Source of the DNA: Nocardia thailandica NBRC 100428
Lineage (GTDB): Bacteria; Actinomycetota; Actinomycetes; Mycobacteriales; Mycobacteriaceae
Direction of reading: 5' to 3'
NCBI RefSeq assembly: GCF_000308795.1
Contig: NZ_BAGK01000128.1
Span: forward strand, 1-47,211
DNA: 47,211 bases
Shown here in pieces: positions 39,199 through 47,040 of this stretch. How positions within the stretch are numbered: position 1 is the stretch's first letter; each line of letters begins with the position of its first letter. A model generated the notes under the pieces. It did not search any database. It was given only the letters and a program-made list of their open reading frames with translations, and was not told where the DNA came from. The position numbers were made by a program, and so were the translations under genes.

Positions 39199-39693
39199 TC
39201 AGCGGGCCTGGAGCCGGTGCAGGATCTCCTCGAGCACCTCGCGCCCCGGCGCCCGGCCGGTCTGGTCGCGCAGGGCCGAGTTCGCGGGGTCGACCCACCG
39301 CCACAGCTCCGGGCCGAACTGCAGTTCGCCCGCCGCCTCGAGGGCCCGGCGATTGCGGGAGATCCGCACGCCGGTCGACAGTTCGAACTCCTTGGCCAGC
39401 ATGGGGCGCAGGTACCTGTCCCAGTCCGCGCGCGTGCCGTCGGCGCGCGAGACCCGCATCTCGGCCCGCGCCCGCCAGTCCGACAGCATCTGGGCCGGAC
39501 CGTTGCCGATCTCCTCCGGCAGCGGCTCGAGCCGCATTGGTCGGTGCCGCAGTGACCACACCAGCGTGCCCAGTGCCAGCCCCACCGGCAGGGTCACCCC
39601 GAGCGCCAGCCAGCCGGGGTGGCGGCGTAGGAGCAGCGCCTCGATCCCCGCGATCGCGAACAGCGCGACAAGGATCCAGGACACTCTGTGCAT
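39199..39693 (-). CDS. Small membrane protein of unknown function
   Basis: This 164-aa protein has two N-terminal membrane helices (VSWILVALFAIAGIEALLL and WLALGVTLPVGLALGTLVW) and a soluble, charged domain of about 110 residues on one side (EIGNGPAQMLSDWRARAEM, then a C-terminal EVLEEILHRL helix). No family was recognised. The ATG at 39693 is preferred to a GTG two codons upstream because of ribosome-site spacing. It may stand alone. Confidence 0.75.
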   Translation of the reverse strand: MHRVSWILVALFAIAGIEALLLRRHPGWLALGVTLPVGLALGTLVWSLRHRPMRLEPLPEEIGNGPAQMLSDWRARAEMRVSRADGTRADWDRYLRPMLAKEFELSTGVRISRNRRALEAAGELQFGPELWRWVDPANSALRDQTGRAPGREVLEEILHRLQAR

Positions 39694-39963
39694 CGACACA
39701 CTTCCACCCGTGACTACCGACGATTCGGGGCCACCGTAGAGGCGATCACGCCGCCGGTCCCCCGTTCCCGCGCAGTTCGGGCGGACAGACGAAGGAACCG
39801 GGAAACACCTTGTGACCGGGCCCAGGCGCGCATAGCTTACGGTTCCGCAATGTTGCGCCGATCACGAAGACATAAAGTTGTGTAACCGAAGCAATTGCGT
39901 GGCCGATACGCCCTTCGTCAACCGGTTGAACACGCAAGCCTCAGCTACGAAAAGGATGTACTC
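39694..39963. other. Intergenic leader before the 39-aa peptide gene
   Basis: About 270 bp, with low GC near 39865-39895 (ACATAAAGTTGTGTAACC, then GCAATTGC), where a promoter is likely. It also contains the TCAACCGGTTGA palindrome. No gene or riboswitch was recognised. Confidence 0.4.
39917..39930. promoter_or_regulatory. Palindrome resembling a KstR operator with one mismatch
   Basis: GTCAACCGGTTGAA contains the perfect 12-bp palindrome TCAACCGGTTGA. It matches the KstR consensus TnnAACnnGTTnnA at seven of eight fixed positions (first T is G). It lies 34 bp upstream of the 39-aa peptide. Confidence 0.4.
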
Positions 39964-40083
39964 ATGATTCCCGTCATCATCGACTTCGGCAGCTCGGCCC
40001 TCCAGGTCGGCATCGACACCCTCGGCGCCGCCCTGCACGGCATCGTGAACACCCTCTGGACCGGCTCCTTCGGCGGCCGCTGA
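39964..40083 (+). CDS. 39-residue hydrophobic peptide
   Basis: The short frame encodes a 39-aa peptide (starts MIPVIIDFGSSALQVGID, ends GSFGGR) that could form one amphipathic or membrane-bound helix. Coding is supported by an AAAGGA site with good spacing before the ATG and by a strong terminator 57 nt after the stop. No family was recognised. It could be a membrane-associated microprotein. Confidence 0.55.
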   Translation: MIPVIIDFGSSALQVGIDTLGAALHGIVNTLWTGSFGGR

Positions 40084-40139
40084 TCCGACCGAAACCGCAG
40101 GTGGACCGCCCTTCTCCGATGTCAGGAGTACGGGGCGGC

Positions 40140-40175
40140 GCCGGGAGCCCGCCGAGCGCGGCGGTGGCTCCCGGC
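40140..40175 (+). terminator. Terminator after the 39-aa peptide gene
   Basis: GCCGGGAGCC (40140-40149) pairs with 40166-40175, and an inner GCCG/CGGC stem extends the hairpin. The rest of the gap up to 40382 holds only GAATTCG and CGGACAT/ATGTCCG repeats and no gene. Confidence 0.7.
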
Positions 40176-40382
40176 ACTGCGGGACGGTGACGAATTCGGA
40201 CATTGCGCCGATTCCAAACAATTCACCGAATTCGATGTCCGGCGCCGGTCCACGACGCCGAGGGCGACGCCGTCACATCGACCCGAATTTCTCTGCCCCT
40301 GATTCTCGGGGCATTCCCCCGCAATTCCTCGCCGGCGCGGACACCCGTGTCCGGCTAATTCTCGTGGGCGGCCCGCCGTCGT

Positions 40383-40886
40383 TCAGGACGGTGAACCGTC
40401 GGCCGTCGTCCCCCCGAGGGGCATGGCGGGCAGGCCCAGTTTGCGGTGGTCCCACGTGCGGATCCGTTCCGGCACGACCCGCACCGCCACCCGCTTGTGC
40501 AGCATCTGCTCCACGAACGGGCGCATCTCCGGGGTGTAGGGCCCGGTGTAGCGCTCCCACACACTGACGCCGACGGCGAACAGCCGCTCCGGGTCCTCGA
40601 CGATCTCGGCGCGGCCCTCGATCGACACGCCACGCAACTGGTCGTAGGTGTCGCCCGCCTCGACCAGCACGGTGACCCGCGGATCGCGGCGCAGGTTCAC
40701 CGCCTTCTGCGACTTGGCCTTGGTCTCGACCCAGATCTCGCCGTCCAGCAGCGCGAACCACATGGCGGTCAGGTGCGCCACGCCCTCCCTGCCGAGCGTG
40801 GCCAGCGTGGCGATGCGGCTCGTCTCCAGGAAACGGGCGATCTCCTCGTCCGACATCACGATCTGCTTGCGTTGGTTGGCTCCCAT
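40383..40886 (-). CDS. Pyridoxamine 5'-phosphate oxidase-fold (PPOX) family protein
   Basis: This 167-aa protein has the split-barrel flavin/F420-binding fold. The opening is MSDEEIARFLETSRIATLATLG, followed by the strand pair HLTAMWFALLDGEIWVETK, SQKAVNLRRDPRVTVLVE and GVSIEGRAEIVEDPE. PPOX relatives in actinomycetes are FMN- or F420-dependent reductases of hydrophobic compounds, or heme/biliverdin enzymes. A perfect KstR-type operator overlaps its TACAGT -10, which itself sits 6 nt before the ATG, pointing to a leaderless, sterol-regulated gene. It lies 3' of the KstD-like gene in the same direction. Confidence 0.88.
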   Translation of the reverse strand: MGANQRKQIVMSDEEIARFLETSRIATLATLGREGVAHLTAMWFALLDGEIWVETKAKSQKAVNLRRDPRVTVLVEAGDTYDQLRGVSIEGRAEIVEDPERLFAVGVSVWERYTGPYTPEMRPFVEQMLHKRVAVRVVPERIRTWDHRKLGLPAMPLGGTTADGSPS

Positions 40887-40896
40887 GCGAACACTG

Positions 40897-40910
40897 TAGA
40901 ACCTGTTACA
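40897..40910. promoter_or_regulatory. KstR-type operator 1
   Basis: TAGAACCTGTTACA fits TnnAACnnGTTnnA at every fixed position and sits in the longer palindrome CTGTA-N8-TACAG (40894-40911). It overlaps the -10 box (40893-40898, minus strand) of the PPOX gene. KstR is the TetR-type repressor of cholesterol catabolism in mycobacteria and relatives. Confidence 0.75.
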
Positions 40911-40934
40911 GAAATTGCGCGCGGTCGCGGGGAT

Positions 40935-42539
40935 TCAGGACCGGCGCGCCGCGGCCGCGCCGTGCGCGCCCGCGCGCCGCCCGGAGAACACGCAGTCGGC
41001 GATCGACAGGCCGCTGACATAGGAGTTCGAGCAGATCCCCACCGCGGTCCGGCCCGCGGCGTACAGCCCGGGGATCGCGGCGCCGGAGCCGGTGACGACC
41101 GCGCCGGAATCCTCGTCCACGACGAGGCCACCCAGGGTCAGCATGGGCATCGGGTAGGTGAGCCGGGCGCTGAAGGAGATGTCGAGCAGGGTGAACGGCC
41201 CGGTGCGCAGCGGGCGGCGGAGGTCGTCGGGCTTGCCGAACGGATCGGTGCGGTGCTCGTCGATGGCCCGGTTGTGCTCGTCGACCGTGACCCGCAGGGC
41301 CGCCGGGTCGATGCCCGCCTTGCGCGCGACCTCCTCGACGCTGCCGCCGCTGACCCGGCCGAGCCGGAGCAGGCGCTCGGTCTGCATGCGCTGGAACCAC
41401 ACCGACTGCGGGCCGAGCTGCTCGCGCCCGGCGGCCACCAGCTCGCTGTCCATGAGCAGCCAGGCCCGATGGCCCGGCGCCGCCGCGATCGCCGCGCCCA
41501 GCGCCGCGCCGTAGCGGGATTCGTCGATCATGCGCCGCCCGGTGACATCCACGGCGAGCGCGCCGAAGAACGCGCTCGGCGGCGCGATGAACCGCCACGT
41601 CGACAGCGAGTCCATCTTGGCGGTCGCGGCGCCGGCGTCGACGGCCATGGTGATGCCGCTGCCGTCGTCCGCCGCGGTCCCCAGCGGCAGGCCCTCCGAC
41701 CAGGGATAGGTGGGCGCGTGCTCGGCCACCATCGCCTCGTGGGCGATGAATCCGCCGGTCGTCAGGACGACGGCGGCGCGCGCGCCGATCCGCACCGGCA
41801 CCCCGTGCCGGTGCTCGATACGGTCGAGCTGCGCCTGCGCGGCGCGGCGCAGACCCGGGTGGTACACACCGGGTTTGGCGGAGACACGGGCCAGCAGCGC
41901 GAACCGGCGGCGCACCGCGACCGGCGCGTGCTCGAGCGTGATCGCCTCGACGCCGACGACCCGGCCGCCCTCGACCACCAGGCGGGTCACCCGGGTGCCG
42001 GTGCGCACCCGGACGCCGTGGCGGGCGGCCGACTCGGCCAGCGGCGCGAACACCTTCTTGCCCGAGACGCCGGGCCCGTGCGCGCGATGGCCGCGCTGGC
42101 GCGGCTTCGCCAGATCGCGGTAGCCGCCGGAGTTCTCGCTGCCGGAGTAGTACAGGTAGTAGTCGTCGGTCGGATAGGAGGTCTTGTAGGGGGCGAGGGA
42201 CGCCTCGAAGGGCACGCCGTGCGCGGTCAGCCAGTCGATCATCGCCGGGGACTCCTCGCAGAACCGGCGCAGCGTCTCCGGGCGCACCGCGTCGCCGACC
42301 TCGGCCTCGAGATAGGCGAGCATGTTCTCGACGTCGTCGTCGACGCCCGCCGCGCGCTGTACCCAGGTGCCCGCGCCCGCGTAGATGATCCCGCCGGACA
42401 GGGTGGTCGCGCCACCGCCGAGGTAGCGGTCGAGGGCGAGCACGTCGGCGCCCGCCTCCCGCGCCGCCAGCGCCGTGACCACGCCCGCGCCGCCGTAGCC
42501 CGCCACGACGACATCGGCCGAGTAATCCCAGGACTGCAC
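40935..42539 (-). CDS. FAD-dependent KstD-like dehydrogenase (Rv0785 type)
   Basis: This 534-aa flavoprotein of the FAD_binding_2 (fumarate reductase/ketosteroid dehydrogenase) family has the dinucleotide motif VVVAGYGGAG at the N-terminus, a second GGGATTLSGG element, and the C-terminal GLYAAGRTAVGICSNSYVSG closure. It resembles Rv0785-like proteins annotated as 3-ketosteroid dehydrogenase-like; true KstD catalytic tyrosines were not confirmed. The GTG at 42539 was chosen because GGAAGG lies 8 nt upstream. A perfect KstR-type operator overlaps its -10 region, supporting a role in sterol breakdown. Confidence 0.87.
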   Translation of the reverse strand: MQSWDYSADVVVAGYGGAGVVTALAAREAGADVLALDRYLGGGATTLSGGIIYAGAGTWVQRAAGVDDDVENMLAYLEAEVGDAVRPETLRRFCEESPAMIDWLTAHGVPFEASLAPYKTSYPTDDYYLYYSGSENSGGYRDLAKPRQRGHRAHGPGVSGKKVFAPLAESAARHGVRVRTGTRVTRLVVEGGRVVGVEAITLEHAPVAVRRRFALLARVSAKPGVYHPGLRRAAQAQLDRIEHRHGVPVRIGARAAVVLTTGGFIAHEAMVAEHAPTYPWSEGLPLGTAADDGSGITMAVDAGAATAKMDSLSTWRFIAPPSAFFGALAVDVTGRRMIDESRYGAALGAAIAAAPGHRAWLLMDSELVAAGREQLGPQSVWFQRMQTERLLRLGRVSGGSVEEVARKAGIDPAALRVTVDEHNRAIDEHRTDPFGKPDDLRRPLRTGPFTLLDISFSARLTYPMPMLTLGGLVVDEDSGAVVTGSGAAIPGLYAAGRTAVGICSNSYVSGLSIADCVFSGRRAGAHGAAAARRS

Positions 42540-42591
42540 GCGTACCACCTTCCGGCCGATGCGCGCTCGGCACCGTTGCCGCGTGGTCGAC

Positions 42592-42605
42592 TATAACGTG
42601 TTCTA
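42592..42605. promoter_or_regulatory. KstR-type operator 2
   Basis: TATAACGTGTTCTA fits TnnAACnnGTTnnA fully and is very close to well-known KstR sites (AGAACGTGTTCT type). It overlaps a TATAGT -10 (42590-42595, minus strand), 50 bp upstream of the KstD-like gene. Confidence 0.82.
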
Positions 42606-42720
42606 GAAACATCGCCGGGCGAGTCCGCGCGGCGGGCTCGGTCGGCGGTCGCGTCCCCCTCGGCACCCGCACCGCGGCCGTGTCGTCCTCGTCTCGTCCT
42701 TCGTCGCCGCCGGCGGAACA

Positions 42721-42757
42721 CGCCGGGACCGCCCCGGGTGGCGGGGCGGTCCCGGCG
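42721..42757. terminator. Strong hairpin between the KstD-like and flavodoxin genes
   Basis: A perfect 16-bp stem (CGCCGGGACCGCCCCG at 42721-42736, pairing with 42742-42757) closes on GGTGG. It lies about 120 nt after the flavodoxin frame ends and before the KstR operator, so it likely ends the flavodoxin transcript. The gap 42606-42880 otherwise shows no gene. Confidence 0.75.
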
Positions 42758-42880
42758 GCCGAACCTTCACGGAGCGCGGCCTGCACGACGCTGGGCAGGA
42801 GACCGGTCTGGCTCGTCCGGGGGATACCCGATTTCGTCGCGCGCTATCGCCGTCGTGCGTGTCGCCCGGCCCCGGGCGGG

Positions 42881-43322
42881 TCAGGCGGCGCGGCGCCCGC
42901 CGAGCGCGCGACCCGCCTGCACGCAACGTTCCTTGGCGTCGGGACCCGGCCACACCGGGACCTTGAGCGGCTCGGCGACCAGCGCGCCGCGGCTGCGCAA
43001 CTTGTCGTCGAGCAGGTCGACCGCCGCGCCGGTAGGGGCTGTAGGCGGCGTCGCAGGACCCGAAGGCCAGGCCGAGTTTGCCGCTGAGATCGACGGTGTC
43101 GAGCGCGTGGTAGAGCGCGAGGCACTCGTCGGCCAGCTCGCCCTCCATCCACGTGTAGGAGCCGAGCGCGACGATGTCGTAGCCGGACAGTTCCGCGGCG
43201 TCGACGGCGAAGATCTGCTTGACCTCCGTCGTCACGCCCGCCTCGCCGAGGCCGGTCGCGAGCAGATCCGCGATCTCCTCGGTGTTGCAGGTGATACTGG
43301 CAAAGAGCACGATCGCTTTCAA
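42881..43322 (-). pseudogene. Flavodoxin gene with a one-base frameshift
   Basis: The frame opens with a TTG start (LKAIVLFASITCNTEEIAD) behind GGAAG and gives about 100 residues of flavodoxin (GSYTWMEGELADE, LAFGSCDAAYSPY). After TAC near 43033 one extra C shifts the frame. Removing it restores VDLLDDKLRSRGALVAEPLKV and ERCVQAGRALGG up to a TGA at 42881, giving the normal length of about 146 aa. The FMN phosphate loop reads TCNT instead of TGNT, and GD of the second loop is ME. This is either decay or, less likely, a sequencing error. Confidence 0.8.
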
Positions 43323-43435
43323 ACTGTCTTCCGTTCCTGGTCTCGAATCGCTAACCGTTGTCATGCAACCCGATTCGGCGGTCAACCACATTACAGTGGG
43401 CCGGAGAACACATCGACGACTCGAGGGGGCTCGTG

Positions 43436-44689
43436 GTGGCCGAACACCTGACGCAGGGGCACAGCGGCGACCTCGCCGAGCACGATCTGGCGGTCATCGT
43501 CGACACCGACGCACCGGTGGACGTCTCGGCGCTGCTGGTCGGCGCCGACGGCGTCGTCGGCGCCGACGACGATTTCGTCTTCTACAACCAGCCCAGCGGG
43601 ACCGGTGTCGCGCTGCTGCCCGGCTCGGCCGGTCAACCCGCCTGGCTGGCGGTGTCGCTGGCGGCGGTGGGCGCGGCGGTCGAGCGGATCCGGATCGTGG
43701 TGGCGCTGGACGGCCCGAACGCCGCGCTGGGGCGCTACGCCCCGCCGGTCGCCACGGTGGCCGACGCGGCGGGCCACGATCTGTACACCTATCGCATCGA
43801 CGGGCTGACCGAGGAATCGGCCGTGGTGGCGCTCGATCTGTACCGGGACGGCACGGCCTGGCGGGTCCGCGCCGTCGGCGAGGGCCGCCCCGACGGTTTC
43901 GCCGCGCTGCTCACCGAGCACGGCGTGCGGCTCAACGGCCGGGCGCGGGCCCCGCGCCCGGCGTCGGTCCTCACCGAAACGCCGGCGGGCGCACCCGCAT
44001 TCGCCCCGCCCACGCGCACGATCCAGGTGCCCGACGACGGGTGGCGGCCGCGACAGCCCGCCCAGGACGGCCCGGTGATCCGCCCGCTGGACCTGCCGCT
44101 GCAACCGGAGTACCCGATCGCGCTCGAACGGGGCCACCAGATCACCCTGCGCAAGCGGACCGGGTCGGCGCTGAGCTTCGTCAAGATGGGCCTCGGCTGG
44201 GACCCGATCCGCCGCAACGGCTACGGCGGCAACCGGCTCGTCGACATCGACCTCGACTCCTCGGTGTGCCTGTTCTCCGGACACCAGCTCGTCGACGTCG
44301 CCTACTACGGCCAGCTCACCGCCAAGGACGGCTCGGTCCGGCACCTGGGCGACAACCTGACCGGTGAGGGCGACGGCGACGACGAGATCATCCTGGTCGA
44401 CCTCACCCGGGTCCCGGAGCGGGTCACCACGCTGGTGTTCCTGGTGACCTCCTACAAGGGCCACACCTTCGAGCAGATCAACAACGCGTTCTGCCGCCTG
44501 GTCGACGGCGCCGACAACGCGGAGCTCGCCCGCTTCGCACTGCGCGGCGGCATGCCCTACACCGCGCTGGTGATGGCCGTGGTCTTCCGCGACGGGCCCG
44601 ACTGGAAGCTGCGCGCGCTGGGCGAGGGCTTCCACGCGACCCATCCCGGCGAGGCCATCCCCCAGCTCGGCCGGTTCCTCATCGCCTGA
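43436..44689 (+). CDS. Tandem TerD-domain protein
   Basis: This 417-aa protein carries two TerD domains. The first (about 5-175) has DDDFVFYNQPSG and a VVALDLYRDG strand. The second (about 225-415) has VDIDLDSSVCLFSG, a calcium-type acidic motif, and EQINNAFCRLVDGAD. A Pro-rich linker joins them. The first domain is more divergent. TerD proteins bind calcium and are linked to stress responses. The GTG at 43436 has GAGGGGG 6 nt upstream. The last 11 bp overlap the end of the convergent MmpL gene. No tellurite genes are nearby. Confidence 0.9.
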   Translation: MAEHLTQGHSGDLAEHDLAVIVDTDAPVDVSALLVGADGVVGADDDFVFYNQPSGTGVALLPGSAGQPAWLAVSLAAVGAAVERIRIVVALDGPNAALGRYAPPVATVADAAGHDLYTYRIDGLTEESAVVALDLYRDGTAWRVRAVGEGRPDGFAALLTEHGVRLNGRARAPRPASVLTETPAGAPAFAPPTRTIQVPDDGWRPRQPAQDGPVIRPLDLPLQPEYPIALERGHQITLRKRTGSALSFVKMGLGWDPIRRNGYGGNRLVDIDLDSSVCLFSGHQLVDVAYYGQLTAKDGSVRHLGDNLTGEGDGDDEIILVDLTRVPERVTTLVFLVTSYKGHTFEQINNAFCRLVDGADNAELARFALRGGMPYTALVMAVVFRDGPDWKLRALGEGFHATHPGEAIPQLGRFLIA

Positions 44690-46889
44690 CCGGGCCGCTG
44701 GGCACGAGATCGGTGGCGGGGCCGGGCGGTTCGTCGTCGAGGACGACCTCGCCCAGCCCGGCCCGGCGCTGCCACCGTTCCAGCCACGCCGGCGCCCACC
44801 AGCACCGGTCGCCGAGCAGGCGCATGGTGGCCGGGACGAGCAGCATGCGCAGGAGGGTGGCGTCGATGACCAGCGCGGCGATCATGCCGTAGGCGATGTA
44901 CTGCATCATGACCAGGTCCGACAGCGCGAAGGCGCCGACGACCACCAGCAGGATCAGCGCGGCCGCGGTGATGATGCGTCCCGTGTGCGCGGTGCCGATG
45001 CGCACGGCGTCGGTGGTCGAGGCGCCGCGGGCACGGGCCTCGACCATGCGGGAGAGCAGGAACACCTCGTAGTCGGTCGACAGGCCGTAGACCACGGCCA
45101 TGATCACCACCAGGATGTTCGCCTGGATGGGTTGCGGGGTGAAGTTCAGCAGCCCGGCGCCGTGCCCGTCGACGAAGATCCAGGTCAGGATGCCCAGGGT
45201 GGAACCGAGGCCGAGCGCGCTCATCAGCGCCGCCTTGATCGGCAGCACCAGCGAGCCGAAGGTGAGCAGCATCAGCACGGTGGTGACCAGCACGACCAGG
45301 GCGATCATGATCGGCAGCCGGTAGAGCAGGGCGTTGATGGTGTCGTACTGCAGGGCGGGCATGCCCCCGACGAGCATGCGCACCCCCTCGGGCCGGTCGA
45401 GGCCGCGCAGGTGGTCGACGGTGGTGCCCGCCTGGCCGGAGTCGACGAGAGTCGTGCTGGTGCGGAAGATCTCGGGGTCGCCGGGCGACCGGGTGGGCGC
45501 GGGGAACGGGTCGGCCAGGCCGGGCGCGCCGTTGGCCTCGCGCAGCAGCGCGCCGATCGCCGTGGTGTCGCGGCCGGTGAAGATCAGCTCGATCGGGTCG
45601 GAGCGGCGGTCGGGGAAGGTGGTGTCGATCTCGGTCTGCGCCAGGCGGGTCGGGTTGTCCGGCGGCAGGTACTTCTCGCTGAAGCCGCCGAAGATCAGGT
45701 TGCCGATCGGGATGATCAGCGCGATCAGCAGCACGACCAGCGGGACGGCAACCGCGCGCGGATACCGCATGACCCAGCGGGTGCTGCGGCCCCAGAATCC
45801 CGCTTCGACCTCCTCGGCGGTGCGGGTCCGGGTGAACCGCTTCAGCCCGCCCGCGTCGACGCGACGGCCGAGGACCGCCAGGAGCGCGGGCAGGATGGTG
45901 ACGGCGGTGAGCGCGGCCATCGAGACGGTGGCCATGGCGCCGTACCCGATGGACTTCAGGAAGCCCTGCGGGAACAGCAGCAGCCCACCGAGACTCGCCA
46001 CGATCATGATCGCCGAGAACAGCACGGTCCGGCCCGCCGTCGTCACGGTGCGGCGCACCGCGGCGGCGGTGTCGTGGCCCTCGGCCAGCTCCTCGCGGAA
46101 CCGGCTGACCACGAAAAGGCCGTAGTCGATGGCCAGGCCGAGCCCGATCATCGACACGACCGGGGAGACGAAGGTGTTCACCTCGGTGACCTCGGTCAGC
46201 AGGCGCACGATCCCGAAGGCGCTGAACACGGTCAGGCCGCCGACGACGAGCGGCAGCGCGGCGGCGACCAGCCCGCCGAAGACGAAGAACAACAGCACTC
46301 CCACCGCGGGGAAGGCCAGCAGCTCCATCCGGTGGATGTCGGCGGCGATGGTGTCGTTGAGCGCGCCCGCGACCGGTTGCAGGCCGCCGACGCGCACATC
46401 GATGCCGGGAATCGCGAACGCGTCCTTGACGATCCGGTAGTTGCGCAACATGGCGGTGTCGTCGTCGCCGCGCAGGGCCAGGGCGGCGACCGCGCGGGTG
46501 CGGTCCGGGGTCGCGGCCGCGCCGCCGCTGAGCTTGCCGGTCTCCGTCGGCCAGTAGGCGGCGTTCACCCCGGCGATCTGGTCGGGGTACCGGCGGGGCA
46601 GCTCGTTCAGGCTCGCGACGACCGTGGCCGCGAAATGCGGGTCGTCGACGGTCTTTCCGGGCGGTGCGACATAGAGCACGACCACGTCCACGTCGTGGTT
46701 GCGCCCGAACGCGGCGTCGGCGAGGCGGCTGGCCTGTGCCGACTCGGAGCCGGGGTCGAACATGCCGCCCGAGCTGAGCCGTTCGGCGTGGCCGAGACCG
46801 AGCAGCGACATCCCGAGCAGGCCGGCGGCCACCACCCCGATGACCGGCCACCGCCACCGCGCGACCCGTTCACCCCACCAACCGAACAC
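44679..46889 (-). CDS. MmpL/RND-family lipid exporter (MmpL-B)
   Basis: This 736-aa MmpL paralog of the protein at 13922 shares the same domain order and long similar stretches (FTPQPI, VYGLSTDYEVFLLSR, VSMIGLGLAIDYGLF). The proton-relay pairs are Asp255-Tyr256 and Asp606-Tyr607. It should export a lipid or related hydrophobic product; the substrate is unknown. The GTG at 46889 follows AGGGGGC; a longer form from 47168 would add 93 residues without MmpL character. It overlaps the double-TerD gene tail-to-tail and is divergent from a GNAT gene. Confidence 0.92.
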   Translation of the reverse strand: MFGWWGERVARWRWPVIGVVAAGLLGMSLLGLGHAERLSSGGMFDPGSESAQASRLADAAFGRNHDVDVVVLYVAPPGKTVDDPHFAATVVASLNELPRRYPDQIAGVNAAYWPTETGKLSGGAAATPDRTRAVAALALRGDDDTAMLRNYRIVKDAFAIPGIDVRVGGLQPVAGALNDTIAADIHRMELLAFPAVGVLLFFVFGGLVAAALPLVVGGLTVFSAFGIVRLLTEVTEVNTFVSPVVSMIGLGLAIDYGLFVVSRFREELAEGHDTAAAVRRTVTTAGRTVLFSAIMIVASLGGLLLFPQGFLKSIGYGAMATVSMAALTAVTILPALLAVLGRRVDAGGLKRFTRTRTAEEVEAGFWGRSTRWVMRYPRAVAVPLVVLLIALIIPIGNLIFGGFSEKYLPPDNPTRLAQTEIDTTFPDRRSDPIELIFTGRDTTAIGALLREANGAPGLADPFPAPTRSPGDPEIFRTSTTLVDSGQAGTTVDHLRGLDRPEGVRMLVGGMPALQYDTINALLYRLPIMIALVVLVTTVLMLLTFGSLVLPIKAALMSALGLGSTLGILTWIFVDGHGAGLLNFTPQPIQANILVVIMAVVYGLSTDYEVFLLSRMVEARARGASTTDAVRIGTAHTGRIITAAALILLVVVGAFALSDLVMMQYIAYGMIAALVIDATLLRMLLVPATMRLLGDRCWWAPAWLERWQRRAGLGEVVLDDEPPGPATDLVPSGPVRR

Positions 46890-47040
46890 CGTGCCCCCTG
46901 TGCTGCCGCTCGTCCACCATCGAACCGCCGACCCTCTCTCCCGCCGTGCCAGGGCGCACGGATACACCCTCTCCCCCGAACGGTTCACCGCCGCATCGGG
47001 TTCCCGGTGGAGGGTGAAAGACCGTCCGAGGTGTCGGCAC

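Noticed and set aside
40187..40250. GAATTCG and CGGACAT/ATGTCCG repeats as an attachment site or small RNA
   Set aside because: Short and partly overlapping; no integrase, tRNA or promoter evidence nearby.
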